Positions 47,269 through 57,970 of a stretch of 64,000 bases of DNA are shown here, in pieces. The notes under the pieces are model-generated. The model was given only the letters and a program-made list of their open reading frames with translations. It made no database searches and was not told the origin of the DNA. Every line of letters starts with the position of its first letter. Within the stretch, counting starts at the first letter, position 1. The DNA lies in assembly GCA_947069175.1 (NCBI GenBank), contig CAMTDV010000012.1:39898341-39962340 (forward strand), read 5' to 3'. A program made the position numbers and the translations under genes. The stretch comes from Scalesia atractyloides. Its lineage: Eukaryota > Streptophyta > Magnoliopsida > Asterales > Asteraceae.

Positions 47269-49030
47269 AAAGTCAACCCATCTTTACCTCTATTCTACCT
47301 ATAACTCCACCTCCATTCCAAACAGATGTTGGCTTTTCAAAATTGCAAACATATGTTAGCTCAGATGATTCCTATCTAAAGCCTTCACCTCAAAATGCCA
47401 TTGTTCCATATAAGGGAGATCTAATCTACCTTAAAAACATCCATCTGGCCAAATTATTGGCAACATCAATGAAGGTGTTCTCACAAGAAGTCAATCCCAA
47501 AACACCATTTTCTTTGTTGGTTTTCTATCACTCACACAACTGTAAAGTACCAAGAGGCACTCAAAGACAACAGTTGGGTAGAGGCCATGTAAGAAGAGCT
47601 CCTACAGTTCAAAAGACAACAAGTATGGAACTTGTACCATTACTTCAGGATGTATGTCCCACAGGCACAAAATGGGTCTTCAAGAACAAAATAGATGAAA
47701 GGGGCATTGTTGTCAGAAACAAAGCTAGGCTTGTGGTTCAAGGTTATAGACAAGAAGAAGCATTGATAATGATGAAATTTTTGCTTCTATTGAAGACTCA
47801 AGGCCATCAGATTGTTCTTAGCCTTTGTTGCAACCACAACATCAAGGTGTATCAAATGGATATCATGTGTGCATTCCTTGGCAAGATCAAGGAAGAGATA
47901 TATGTATGCCAACCCCTTGGTTTTGAAGATGCTTTTATCCAGATCATGTTTACAAGCTTAAAAAGCTTTATATGGCTTGAAACAAACACCTAAAGCCTAG
48001 TATGAAACTCTTTCCACCTTTCTCTTATCCATTGGCTTTACAAGAGGTAAAATTGATAAAACTTTGTTTTCAAAATGGAGATGAAAGGATTTGATGCTTG
48101 TTCAAATTTATGTGGATGACATAATTTTGGATCCACATGCAATGCTATGTGTGAAGAATTTAGAGAACTCATGACAACAAGTTGAAATGAGTGCTATGGG
48201 TGAACTCCAATGCTTTCTTGGTCTACAAGTTAAGCAATTGCAAAATGGTACTTTCATTCTTCAAGGTAAGTATGTCAAAGAACTAGTTACCAAATTTGAT
48301 ATGAATGATTGTAAAGCATGTAGTACACCCATGGCTACATCTAAGCTGGTCACTATTGATGACAAAGATGACTTGGTTGATCAAACTCTTTATAGAAGCA
48401 TGATCAGGTCTTTATTGCACCTAACTGCATCAAAGCAAGATATCATGTTTGCTACATGTGTGTGTGCCAGATCCTAGTGAGCATCTAGGAAGTCATATCG
48501 TATTGATGTGGAAAGGATATTCAGATACATAAATGGTGCTCCGACACTTGGTATCTTCTATCCTGCTAATGGGAATATTGAGATTTCAGGTTATTTAGAT
48601 AGTGATTTTGCTAGATGCCATGCCACAAGGAAGTCAACTTCAGGAGGTTGTCATTTTTAGGCAATTGCTTAGTTTCTTGGCAAAGCAAAACATCAACAGC
48701 TGAGGCTGAGTATATTGCTGCTACAAGTTGCACTGCTCAACTCCTATGGCTTCAAAATTAATTGTTGGATTTTGAGGTAACTGCTCTAAAGACTCCTCTC
48801 ATGTTAGATAGCCAAGCAGCTGAAAACATCATTAAAAATCCAGTCTCACATTAACAACCAAGCACATTGACATCAGACATCACTTTGTGAGTAATTGCTA
48901 TGAAAAAGGATTGATTTCTCTACATGATGTTCCAACTAAGGATCAACTAGTTGATGTTTTAACAAATGCTTTAGATACATATACTTTTGAAAGCTTGATC
49001 TTTAGAATTGGCATGCTTAACAAGGATTAA
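47262..49030 (+). pseudogene. pol: E7 pol: reverse transcriptase and RNase H
   Basis: RT: TGTKWVFKNKIDERG, VVRNKARLVVQGYRQEE, YQMDIMCAFLGKIKEEIYVCQPLGFED; a stop at 47991; catalytic YVDD intact at 48109-48120; GELQCFLGLQVKQLQNG at 48187-48477 with LYRSMIRSLLHLTASKQDI. RNase H: SGYLDSDFARCHATRKSTSGG near 48590-48645 (Leu before Asp-Ser-Asp), the TAEAEYIAA acidic motif near 48700 and LDSQAAENI near 48805. It ends GMLNKD-stop at about 49030. At least four frame breaks. Confidence 0.87.
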
Positions 49031-49537
49031 AAGCAACATTTTTGTTTTCCATGAATAAAAAGCATTAAAATGTTTTCAGAAAATAAAAACCATTCTAAAA
49101 AAATATATAAAATTGAAAATTTCAATAACCTTAAAAATCTGTTTTAAACCACTGTTTCTCTAAAACCTCTGTTTGGCTTAAATATCTATCCGTTGATAAA
49201 TGTAACCTCTTTTATCCTGTCGACTATTTCCATCCACTGTTTTGGCTAAACCACTGTTTACCTTATCCACTAATATCTATCCCTCTGATAGAATAAAATC
49301 ACTACTATTCTCAACCACTGCTAGTATCCAGTACGGTTAGCTTAACAACTATCATCCATTATCCATCAGAGGTTACACGTGGACATATGATTAGCTATAG
49401 ATCTTTAAAACCACTGCCACGTCAGCATTCACTATCCCATCCAAACAAGTTTTTAATTGCGGTCTCGAATTAAAATTCTGAAAAGCGGTTTCCATTACTC
49501 TCGTCTTCTTCATTACTTCTCACTTCAATCTCCCACC
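49031..49537 (+). other. E7 pol-ORF3 spacer with CCACTGTTT repeats
   Basis: No coding. The word CCACTGTTT or CCACTG recurs at least six times between 49150 and 49415, along with TATCTATCC. It ends in a pyrimidine-rich run (CTCTCGTCTTCTTCATTACT and on) just before the ORF3 start codon. This position matches the palindrome clusters of E2 and E8. Confidence 0.6.
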
Positions 49538-49817
49538 ATGGCTCTTAACATCAAACACCCACATAACTACCTCTCCACATTCGAGAAAACCGAAAATAAT
49601 ACTTCATTCCATATATTATCGATGTTCTCACATCCATAAAAATACAAAGACATCATGCTTGCAAACGCATCAATTTATGTGGATCACTCTTGATAGTTCT
49701 GGCAAATGCTAAAGTCGAATCCCTAAAGAAGAAGGCATATGTTATCACTTCAAAATTCGGAGGTCCAAAGTTTCCCATCGTCAATTCCACAACCTTGAGA
49801 CTAAATGTCTTAGAAGG
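49538..49817 (+). pseudogene. E7 ORF3, N-terminal part
   Basis: ATG at 49538 in a good context (CACCATGGC) opens MALNIKHPHNYLSTFEKTEN; a stop comes at 49637. Homology continues in other frames with KDIMLANASIYVD and NAKVESLKKKAYVITSKFGG, then VNSTTLRLNVLEG, ending exactly where E8 begins. It parallels the E2 ORF3 start (FMSKLPIVKAL ... ITEALIRRVLDF). It belongs to a different subfamily of the same unnamed protein. Function unknown. Confidence 0.68.
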
Positions 49818-50039
49818 TGTGAGGGGGATCGTGTCTCCTCCGATGAGCACGGACCGATCTGACTCAGCAAACAGAGGCAGGGAAATTCATTGTTAGTGAG
49901 TTTGACAAACAAACAAGTGAGATCTATTGCTTAGATTCCTTGGATTGTATTAATAAACGTGAACAATTACTATGCAAGTTAAAAGTTCAGCAGGGCTTCG
50001 CCACACCAACAGGATACCAGTTACTGTCACATCACTCCT

Positions 50040-50048
50040 CTATTTATA
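50040..50048 (-). promoter_or_regulatory. TATA box on the inverted LTR arm
   Basis: CTATTTATA, the exact reverse complement of 50205-50213. It would direct transcription leftward into E7. Confidence 0.6.
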
Positions 50049-50204
50049 GGTCGACATGACTCACACAGGAGAGTGTGTAACTTAGTGTGACTCATGCGAG
50101 TGGAGCCTCGTACGAGTGACAGGGTGTCACTCGTATGAGTCACATGACTCACTCGTACGAGTTCAACAACAGTTACACACTCTCCTGTGCAAGTCATGTC
50201 GACC

Positions 50205-50213
50205 TATAAATAG
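50205..50213 (+). promoter_or_regulatory. E8 5' LTR TATA box
   Basis: TATAAATAG in the right arm, about 230 bp before the primer site, pointing into the element. Confidence 0.7.
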
Positions 50214-50436
50214 AGGAGTGCTGTGTCAGTAACTTGTATCCTGTTGGTGTGGCAAAGCCCTGCTGAACTGTTTACTTGCATAGTACTTGTTCATGTTTAT
50301 TAATACTATCCAAGGCATTTAAGCAGTAGATCTCACTTGTTTTTTTGTCAAACTCACTAACAAAGAATTCCGCCTCTGTTAGCTGAGTCAGATCGGTCTG
50401 GTGCTCATCGGAGGAGACACGATCCCCTCTCACAAG

Positions 50437-50449
50437 TGGTATCAGAGCC
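50437..50449 (+). promoter_or_regulatory. E8 primer binding site (initiator tRNA-Met)
   Basis: TGGTATCAGAGCC, an exact consensus match two bases after the LTR end. Confidence 0.9.
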
Positions 50450-50707
50450 TTGAGGCCTAATCTGAGGACAAACATCAAGTTTCTGCATACTACCAATAGT
50501 TTCAGATGCAGATCCAACCATTGGAGTTTTTCTACATCTACACTTTCCCATACAGATCTTGGAATTGGACGAATTCATGGACAAAATTGACTAGGTTTTT
50601 TGGATATCATGTTAAAATCAATCCTAATGAATCCTTGAAAAATTCAGTTCTAAAATTGGACTTAATCATGTCGAAAATTGTAAAAATCAACCGTTTGGTG
50701 ACCTGAG

Positions 50708-51010
50708 TTGTTTCATACGGGTAGAGAGACCACTCGTACGAACGACTGTCCGTACAATTTAAGTCATTCGTACAAACGAGCAAACAAAAGTTCTTAAAAT
50801 TTACAAGTTAAAAGGTTGAAACTGTGATTCGCACGAGGTACTCATTCGTACGAGCAACTCACTCGTACGAACCAACATTTTCATTCGTACGAACAGCTTG
50901 TTCGCACGAGTATCGTCTTTGTAAGAATCATATTGTTCGCACGAATCTTTGTGTCATACGAACTAATCTTGGTCGCACAAACTATTTTGTTATCCGCACG
51001 AAGAAATTTT
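50708..51010 (+). repeat. Palindrome cluster in the E8 leader
   Basis: About a dozen variants of CTCGTACGAG, TTCGTACGAA and TTCGCACGAG between primer site and gag. An open frame at 50824-51021 reads through them and has no domain. Confidence 0.88.
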
Positions 51011-51062
51011 TTTCATTCTAATCAGTTTTTCGAAAGTGTGTTTCTAAAATCTTTGAAGAAAA

Positions 51063-52380
51063 ATGGTAGAAGAGTTTTATAACGCATTTGCTACATCAGC
51101 GGTCACAACTACCGCGACTCAAAACATGAACCTCGAGAACGAGATAGGCACCATGACCAAGCCTCCAAAGTTGATGACCTAGAAGACTTTGACAGTTGGA
51201 GTGAACGTTCCATCAATTGGGTTCAGGTAAATCATTTTACTTGCTGGTTTGCCATCGAAGTAAGGTATCAAGCCCCTGTTGGAGAAAATGCTCTCGAAAA
51301 GACACTAGCTCAACTCTCGGAAGTCGAAAGGGAGAAGTTCATAAATGAGAAGAAAATGATGAACATCTTACAACAAGCTATCAAGGAATACATATTGGAT
51401 CTTTTACAACATGATGATGATGCACAATCGTTATGGAATGCTCTAAGGTTGAAGTTCCAGGGAAGTGCTCAGTTGCGAAAGGGAAAAAGGGCGTTGCCGA
51501 GTAAAGAATTTTACATTTTTACTTTGATCAAAGGAGAGACAGTAAAACAACTGATTGAAAGATACTGTCATCTGGTTGTGCAAATGAAGCGAATGGGAAT
51601 CATGAACACAAATGAAGAACTTGTCAATAAGTTGGCAGATTCCTTAGCACAAGGCGAATGGTTTACCTATTTGACTATTATGAAGAATGGAACCGAATAT
51701 GTTAATTTCTCATTACCAAGATTCATTGAGAGATTGGAAGGGCATGAACTAGAGATGCAAAAGATGGTGAAAAACAAAGGCGCCCAAATGTAGCAAGACG
51801 TAAATTTATACTACAAAGGTAGTTCTTCGTCTGAAATTCAATCTCCAAAGATCCAAACTGCCTTCAGCGCTTACAACACACCAAGCCCACAGTCAAATCA
51901 GCATAGTGGTTTTCAATCCTTTGCATCAGTCAATCCTAACACGTCTCCAAGCCCACAGTCATCATATGGTTCAAGCAATCCCCAGATCAACTAGAACAAT
52001 CAATCAAATTCGACTCAAAAGGTACTACAATGAAACATTGCTGTTGATTTCCAAAATGCGCAAAATTTTGATGAGAAGACCGCGAAGCAACATATGTCAT
52101 TATTAGCTTCGGTACTCTAATCATATGACAGTTTGGTCGCAGGAAAAACTGGAAACTCAGAAATGACGAGAGAAGATTACGATCAGATTGATCCGGTAGA
52201 GATGGAGTTGATCGACGTCAAATGGTGCATGGCTTGGATTGTGAGAAGAGCACAACGTTTCATGGAAGTCACCCGTAAAGAAAATTTGGGAGGATTAGAT
52301 GGAAAGCTTGGCATCGACACATCCAAAGTTACTTGTTTCAAGTGTTAGAGAAGGGACATTTTAAACACGAATTTCCAGAC
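51063..52380 (+). pseudogene. gag: E8 gag with UBN2-type domain and first knuckle
   Basis: Start ATG at 51063 (MVEEFYNAFATSAVTT), stop at about 51180. The domain resumes in another frame, best at 51356-51793: SLWNALRLKFQGSAQLRKGK, VKQLIERYCHLVVQMKRMG, NEELVNKLADSLAQGEW. A Ser/Pro/Gln-rich stretch leads to the knuckle at 52334-52375: CFKC, stop and frameshift, then EKGHFKHEF, where the last Cys is Phe. It is nearly collinear with the E2 gag. Confidence 0.85.
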
Positions 52381-54440
52381 AGAGAAGCTCAGGGTAATCA
52401 GAACTTGTTCGCCGACGACTACTACAAGAAATCCATCTATCATCGACCTTAACCAAAAACCAGAATGGTGCAGATCGAAGATAGCCCATCGAACTCTAAA
52501 GATAAAGCTCTTGTCATTACCCAAGAAGATGAAGGCTTTAACTGGAACAAGTCCATCTCCAAGAATGAGAGTTTGGCGTTGGTTGCTGAAATTATCAAAG
52601 AGCCTGACGAATATGCTGAGGCATCTTTTAACGAAGCTCCCGAGGAATATTATCACACTTTATAAGAAGAAGAGGAACTGCTAAATAGTCCTTTTAAACA
52701 CCTTTGCCTAATGATATTCTGAAAACTTTTGCAGGTTACTTTGTCCAAGTCATTGATCATCGTGTGTGGAAAAGAAGTCTGAAGTTGAAAAGAAGAAAGC
52801 TGATGAGACGGAAGAAGAGTTGACTGAAGAGTTGACTGACAAGTCTAGCAAAGCTTGTATGGCTAATATTAATGAGGTAAATGTGTCTGAAAAAGAGTTT
52901 GTGATAGAAAAACCATGTTTAAAATGTGCTGAGCCATGCAGTGAATGTGCGGTAAAAGACACACGATACAGTGAGTTAAAATGTTTAACAGATAATTTTT
53001 CATCTGATTTTAAATCAACTAAAGAAGCTTACGACAAATTAAGCATATCTGTTAAAAAAATTTGAAAAAGTGATCAGAGAAAATGACGGAACACTTTCTA
53101 TGCTTAAGGCGACTGTAATGGACAAACAAATGGCCATTAACGTTCATCTAAACATAATCGTCGAGCTAAAAATGAACTAGAGAAAATGGATATTGAAACA
53201 GAACGGGTTAACAAACTGTTAATCAGTTATTCTACTAGTTCATACGTCATTGGTCACATTCTTCCAAAGATTGAAAGCAAAGAAGAATCTAAAAATGATG
53301 AAACGAAAGGCGTAAGTTATGATCGTGTTCCTCCACCCATGTGGAATAGCTGTGTTAGTAAAAAACCATGAGGATGGAAAAGGCGATCAATTTAAATTAA
53401 AAACTGAAGAGACTAATGAGCTGCCTACGAACACTGACGTAACTTACACTAAATCTGAAGATGAATGTGATTCTCATGTGGTAAAAACCTGGTTGAGAAT
53501 GTTCTGAAAAGTAAGTCTGAAAAATCTGAATCTGATGTTGAACCATCAGTAAATAGTTTAAATACAGATCCAAACGTCATCGTTTATAAAATACATGGAT
53601 ATGACAAACTATATTCTGATGAGGATTTTCCGATTTAGAATGTCAATCTGAATCGTGTGGACAAATTGTTCAAGCTTGTTCAGGTAAGACATTCTGATTT
53701 AGAAAACCAAAACGCATCATTTTACTCTAAATCAAAATGTGTAACCAAACCCTACTATCAAAGAGCCAAAGATTATCCTGAGAACAGGAGGGCTGGGTTG
53801 GTTTTCAAAAGAAAAGAACAAAAAACAAGTTTCAAAAGTTAAACTTTACAAAGAAAGTTAACTTTGTTTTTGGAACAACTACAGAACAAAAAATAAATCA
53901 TTGGTACACAATCCAATGATCAGTTCAAGAAAGAAAAAGAGAATAGAAAACAAGTTTTGGATTCCTCTTTCCATAAGGATGGTAGGACATGTTACAAGTG
54001 TAAAAAATGTTGGGCATATTGCACGATATTGCTCACAACAAATTCCAAAACCTGTTTCTAACTCCAACAGATTTACCAAAGATGAGAAACAAAAAGCACC
54101 CATAGTTGTACCAAAGCAGATTTTGAAAAGGAACTTTGAATTAAACAAAAAGTTTAAATCAACGATTCAATCAAATTCTAAATTTGAAAGTGGTGAAACA
54201 TCCACCAAGAATCAACACAAGAATTCAAAGTTTTATGCTAAGAAGGCGCTTTTGAAAACACAAACTTGGGTTGCAAAAGTTAAATCATCTAAGGTAGATT
54301 TGAAACCATCTGTTCCAGTCAAAACAGAGACCAAGCAAAATGTTAAAATTAATGATGGTCCTAAAATTTGATATTATAAACCCCCACAAACAGGCTTGGG
54401 TTTCATTGTTTAAATAGTTTCTTCCTCATGTGTAAAGGGG
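52381..54440 (+). pseudogene. E8 Gag-Pol linker with coiled coil and second knuckle
   Basis: It includes KALVITQEDEGFNW (52500-52550), Cys-containing KPCLKCAEPCSECAVKD, a coiled-coil run (52766-53065 and 53186-53371), SYDRVPPPMWNS and acidic stretches. A second zinc knuckle at 53990-54032 spans 43 bases instead of 42: CYKCK, one extra base, then NVGHIARYC. A basic Lys-rich tail follows (53901-54371). Its E2 counterpart is 17998-20168. The role is structural or unknown; several frames. Confidence 0.7.
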
Positions 54441-54716
54441 CTCCCGCGATCGATCATGTTAAAATGGATTATGGATAGTGGAGCTTCCCGACACAAGACT
54501 AGGATGCTTGCGTTGTTGCACAACGTCAAAGCTATCCGGGGAGGCTATGTGGGTTTTGCTGGAAATCAAGGTGGTAGAATTGTTGACGAAGGAATTCTTA
54601 CAAATGGAGTGGTTTCCGTTTGATAAAGTGAACTACATTGCGGAGCTAGAGAACAATCTGCTAAGTATTTTACAAATTTGTGATAAAAAGTTTACAACTC
54701 ACTTCAACGACATAGA
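54441..54716 (+). pseudogene. pol: E8 pol: protease
   Basis: IMDSGASRHKTRMLALL has catalytic Asp-Ser-Gly at 54474-54482. GGYVGFAGNQGGRIVDEG and SFDKVNYIAELENNLLSILQI follow after a frame change near 54600. His-Met-Thr-Gly of the family is His-Lys-Thr-Arg here. Same design as E2 17997-17695. Confidence 0.83.
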
Positions 54717-56346
54717 ATGCTTAATCTTAAAGCCGGGATTCAAATTCCTGAGGAGTGGATCCTCATGCTCGCTCCAAGAGAAAATGATCTTTATGTCTTA
54801 GACATAAGCTGTCGCATCCACTACATCAAAGAAAGTTCATGCTTTGTCTCTAAGGCAACCGAGAAGGAGTCTATTTTATGGCATCGGAAGATGGGGCACA
54901 TTCCTCTGAGAAAGATGAATTACTTAGTGCACAACGACCTAGTCGAGGGTGTTAATCTGAAGAATTTTCAGTTATCTGATGATTGTCTGAGCTGTAAGAA
55001 GCGGAAACAACATAGGAAATCGCACCTAAGAAAGCTTCTAAATTCTATCAAGGTACCACTAGAAAGGCTACACATGGATCTCTTTGGGCCAATAACGTCA
55101 AAAGAATTTCTGGAGATCTATATTCCTGGTCGTCACAGATGATTACTCGAGATTCTCATGGGTTTTCTTTCGAGGGAGCAAAGATGAAATGGTTTGAAAG
55201 TCTAATGATTCTTTTAAGGAAACTTGAAAACCTGTATCACTTGCCTATCAAGAGAATCCGCAGTGACAATGGTACCGATTTCAAGAACAAGAAGATGCTC
55301 GAATTCTGCAATGAAAAGGGGATTCTTCACGAATTAGTGCTCCTTACATGCCTCAACAAAATGGAGTAGCTGAACGTAAGAATCGCACTCTGATAGAGAC
55401 TGCAAGAACCATGCTTGCTGATTCCTAACTGCAATTAGTTTCTAGAGCGAAGTAGTCGCATCAGCGTGTTACACCCTCAATCGTGTGTTAATAGTCAAGC
55501 CTTACAACAATACTTGTTTCGAGCTGCTAAATCAACGAAAGCAAAATCTTGAATTTTTGGAACCTTTTGGATCTCCGTGTACTGTATTGGACCCGGATGG
55601 TAAATTTGGAGCCAAATCCTTGGAAGGATTTTTCGTCAGTTATGCTTCTCCACAAAAGCGGTCTTCTTGCATGTCTTAACCAGGTTATTCTTGCACAGCA
55701 CGTTGATTGTCAACGCTATACTACGCCAACACAGAAAACCGGGGATCCATGGCTGTTTAACTACGAAGGTTTGTGGAAATCATTTGACCTGCCAGAAGTT
55801 CCATCAGAAGAAGAACTTGTTATGCTCTTTCAACAGCATCAAATTTCTAATCAAGAGCAAGTTTCTAGACCGTTAGTGATTTCCCCCTCACTACCTATTT
55901 CTTCTGAAGAAGGTTCGAGCACTACTTTGCAGGAATCAGTCTCTATACCTATATTGAACATTGCTGAATCATCTACCCAACATCCGATTAATGCCGACTC
56001 TGATCGTGAGCCAACCTTTGATGATGAAGGATCTAGTTCTGATGAAGGATCTGAGCATATTGAAAGCTTCCTGAATGCTCAAGCTGATCAATCAAATGTT
56101 AGAAATGAAGCTACATCTTCCGCACCGGTTGTTGTTGAAGTGATCACAAATTTGCAAAGTCAAGTGGAGGTTCGAAGTGAATTCATGCCAAGAACACTTT
56201 CTTACCATCCATCAGAGAATATCATTGGCAGCTTACAAACCGGAGTGCAAACTCGCAATAAGATCAACAAGAATCTAAGTTGCTTTATTCCAGTATTGCT
56301 CCATTGCAAACTAGACTTTCTTACAGTTGTTTTGTTTCATAGGTAG
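54717..56346 (+). pseudogene. pol: E8 pol: pre-integrase zinc domain, integrase and linker
   Basis: 54717-55142: LYVLDIS, ILWHRKMGHIPLRKMNYLV, CLSCKKRK (zinc set) and HMDLFGPI with the first catalytic Asp. Frameshift at about 55139. 55139-55369: IRSDNGTDFKNKKM with the second Asp, then the conserved QNG-x-AER region in another frame, broken by the stop at 55367. C-terminal: LEFLEPFGSPCTVLDPDGKFGAKSLEGFFVSY (55550-55650). The linker to RT runs to 56346 and is rich in Ser, Glu and Asp. Four or more breaks. Confidence 0.85.
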
Positions 56347-57897
56347 AACCTGGAAACTGGAGAGACGTATTAAAAGAAGAAAGCTAGGTGGATGCGATAC
56401 AGGAAGAGTTGGTTCAATTCTAGAAATTAGGTGTCTGGAAGATTGTTGACCTACAAGATCATCATAAAAAGATCAACACTTGATGGGTATTCAAGTGCAA
56501 GCACAATGATAGAGGTATAGTGGTTAGAAACAAAGCTCGACTCGTGGTCCAGGGCTTTCACCAGCAAGAAGGAATAGCCTATACTGAAGTCTATGCTCTA
56601 GTCGCTCGTCTAGAAGGTTTCAAGGTGTACCAATTGGATGTCAAATCTGCTTTCCTTTATGGCAAAGTCAAAGAGGAGGTGTATGTCGGACAACCACCGG
56701 GGTTCGTCGATCCTATATACAAGGATAAAGAGTACCTTCTGAACAAAGCTTTATATGGTCTTCACCAAGCACGGAGAGCTTGGTATGAAATGCTTTTAAG
56801 ACATCTTCTTGACAACGACTTTATCAGAGGAACTATAGATTCTACCCTCTTTACAAAGGAAATGGTGGACATCTAATTATCGTGCAGATATATGTGGATG
56901 ATATATATCTTTGGATTGACAAATGATAAACTGTGCAAAGACTTCGAAGAAGTCATGAAGAAGAAATTTGAAATGAGCACAATGGGGGAGATGAAGTTCT
57001 TTTTAGGACTTCAGGTTGAGCATTTGCCTGATGGTATCTTCATCCATCAGATGAAGTATGTTCATGACGTATTGGAGAAATTTGATATGTCTAGAACTAA
57101 ACAGCATCAACTCCATTAGCACCAAATCACGACATTTTTCCAGATGTTCAGGGAGTGAAAGTTGAAGAAACTGTATATCGCTCCATGATCGGATCCTTGA
57201 TGTATCTTACAGCTTCGCGACCAGATATCATGTATCCAACATGCTTATGCACTCATTTTCAGTCAAATCCAAAGGATTCACACATTTTAACCGTCAAATG
57301 TATCATGAGATATTTGAAGGGATGTCCAAGTACCGGCTTGTACTATCCTCGACACGACGACTTCAATCTTGCAGGTTACTCGGATTCTGATTTCGGCTGC
57401 TGCAAGCTTAATGCCAAATCTACTACTGCCGGTTGCCAGTTCTTCGGAACTCGTTTGATAACATGGCAATGCAAGAAACAGATTGTGGTCGCTCTCTCTA
57501 CCTGTGAGGCTGAATACGTTTCAGCATCCAACTGTTGTTCCCAGATACTCTGGATACAACAGTATATGAGAGACTACGGACTGCAGTTTCTTGATACGCC
57601 CATTTATGTAGATAACCAGGCTGCGATTGATATCACTAAAAACTCTTGTTAACACTCACGCACTAAAAATATCGAGATTCGACACCACTTTATCCATGAT
57701 TGCTACGAGAAAAAGTAGGTTAGAATTGAAAAATCCACACTGATGACCAGAAAGCAGATTTTTATACAAAAGCATTTGATCGATCCAGATTTAAAAATCT
57801 TTTAAAATTAAATGGCTTACGAACTCTGTCATCAGGGGATATTCTTGAGGTTGATTTTGAGGATGATGAGGACTTGGCGTTATTCTCATCGGTATAA
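56347..57897 (+). pseudogene. pol: E8 pol: reverse transcriptase and RNase H
   Basis: RT: VRNKARLVVQGFHQQEGIAY, VYQLDVKSAFLYGKVKEEVY, LLNKALYGLHQARRAWYE. A stop at 56874 is followed in another frame by catalytic YVDD at 56891-56902. MGEMKFFLGLQVEHLPDGIF ends at 57117. RNase H (57155-57652) is the best-kept block, with YSDSDFGCC, STCEAEYVSAS and YVDNQAAIDITK, all three acidic positions present. The tail lies in other frames and ends at TAA 57895-57897. Confidence 0.9.
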
Positions 57898-57960
57898 CAT
57901 GTTTTCTGTAAATATTAGTTCTTTAAAACCTTAAAATCCAAAAATATGTTTTTGATTTTA

Positions 57961-57970
57961 GGGGGAGAAA
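57961..57970 (+). promoter_or_regulatory. E8 internal polypurine tract after pol
   Basis: GGGGGAGAAA, 63 bp after the pol stop, matching the position in E2 (14407-14417). Confidence 0.6.

Larger units (their letters stand above)
47269..49817 (+). mobile_element. E7: Sirevirus-like fragment (RT, RNase H, start of ORF3)
   Basis: Plus-strand copia pol without gag, protease or integrase, cut on the left by E6 and on the right by E8. The right break is precise: the ORF3 homology runs straight up to the first base of the E8 LTR. The rest of E7 should lie beyond the window. Confidence 0.8.
49818..50434. repeat. E8 5' LTR converted to a 617-bp head-to-head palindrome
   Basis: Right arm 50171-50434 is a normal R-U5 half, ending CTCACA before the primer site. 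Left arm 49818-50082 is its reverse complement with few differences, starting TGTGAG. The 88-bp centre (50083-50170) is U3-type sequence with CTCGTACGAG palindromes. The 3' LTR of the same element (63754 on) has normal U3 and agrees with the 5' LTR only from 63926 (aligned to 50068). The change point is the outer edge of a native 15-bp inverted repeat (50068-50082 with 50171-50185). Confidence 0.93.

Noticed and set aside
50437..50449. tRNA-Met gene fragment
   Set aside because: It is only the 13-base primer site complementary to the tRNA; no cloverleaf follows. The same holds for the other primer sites.
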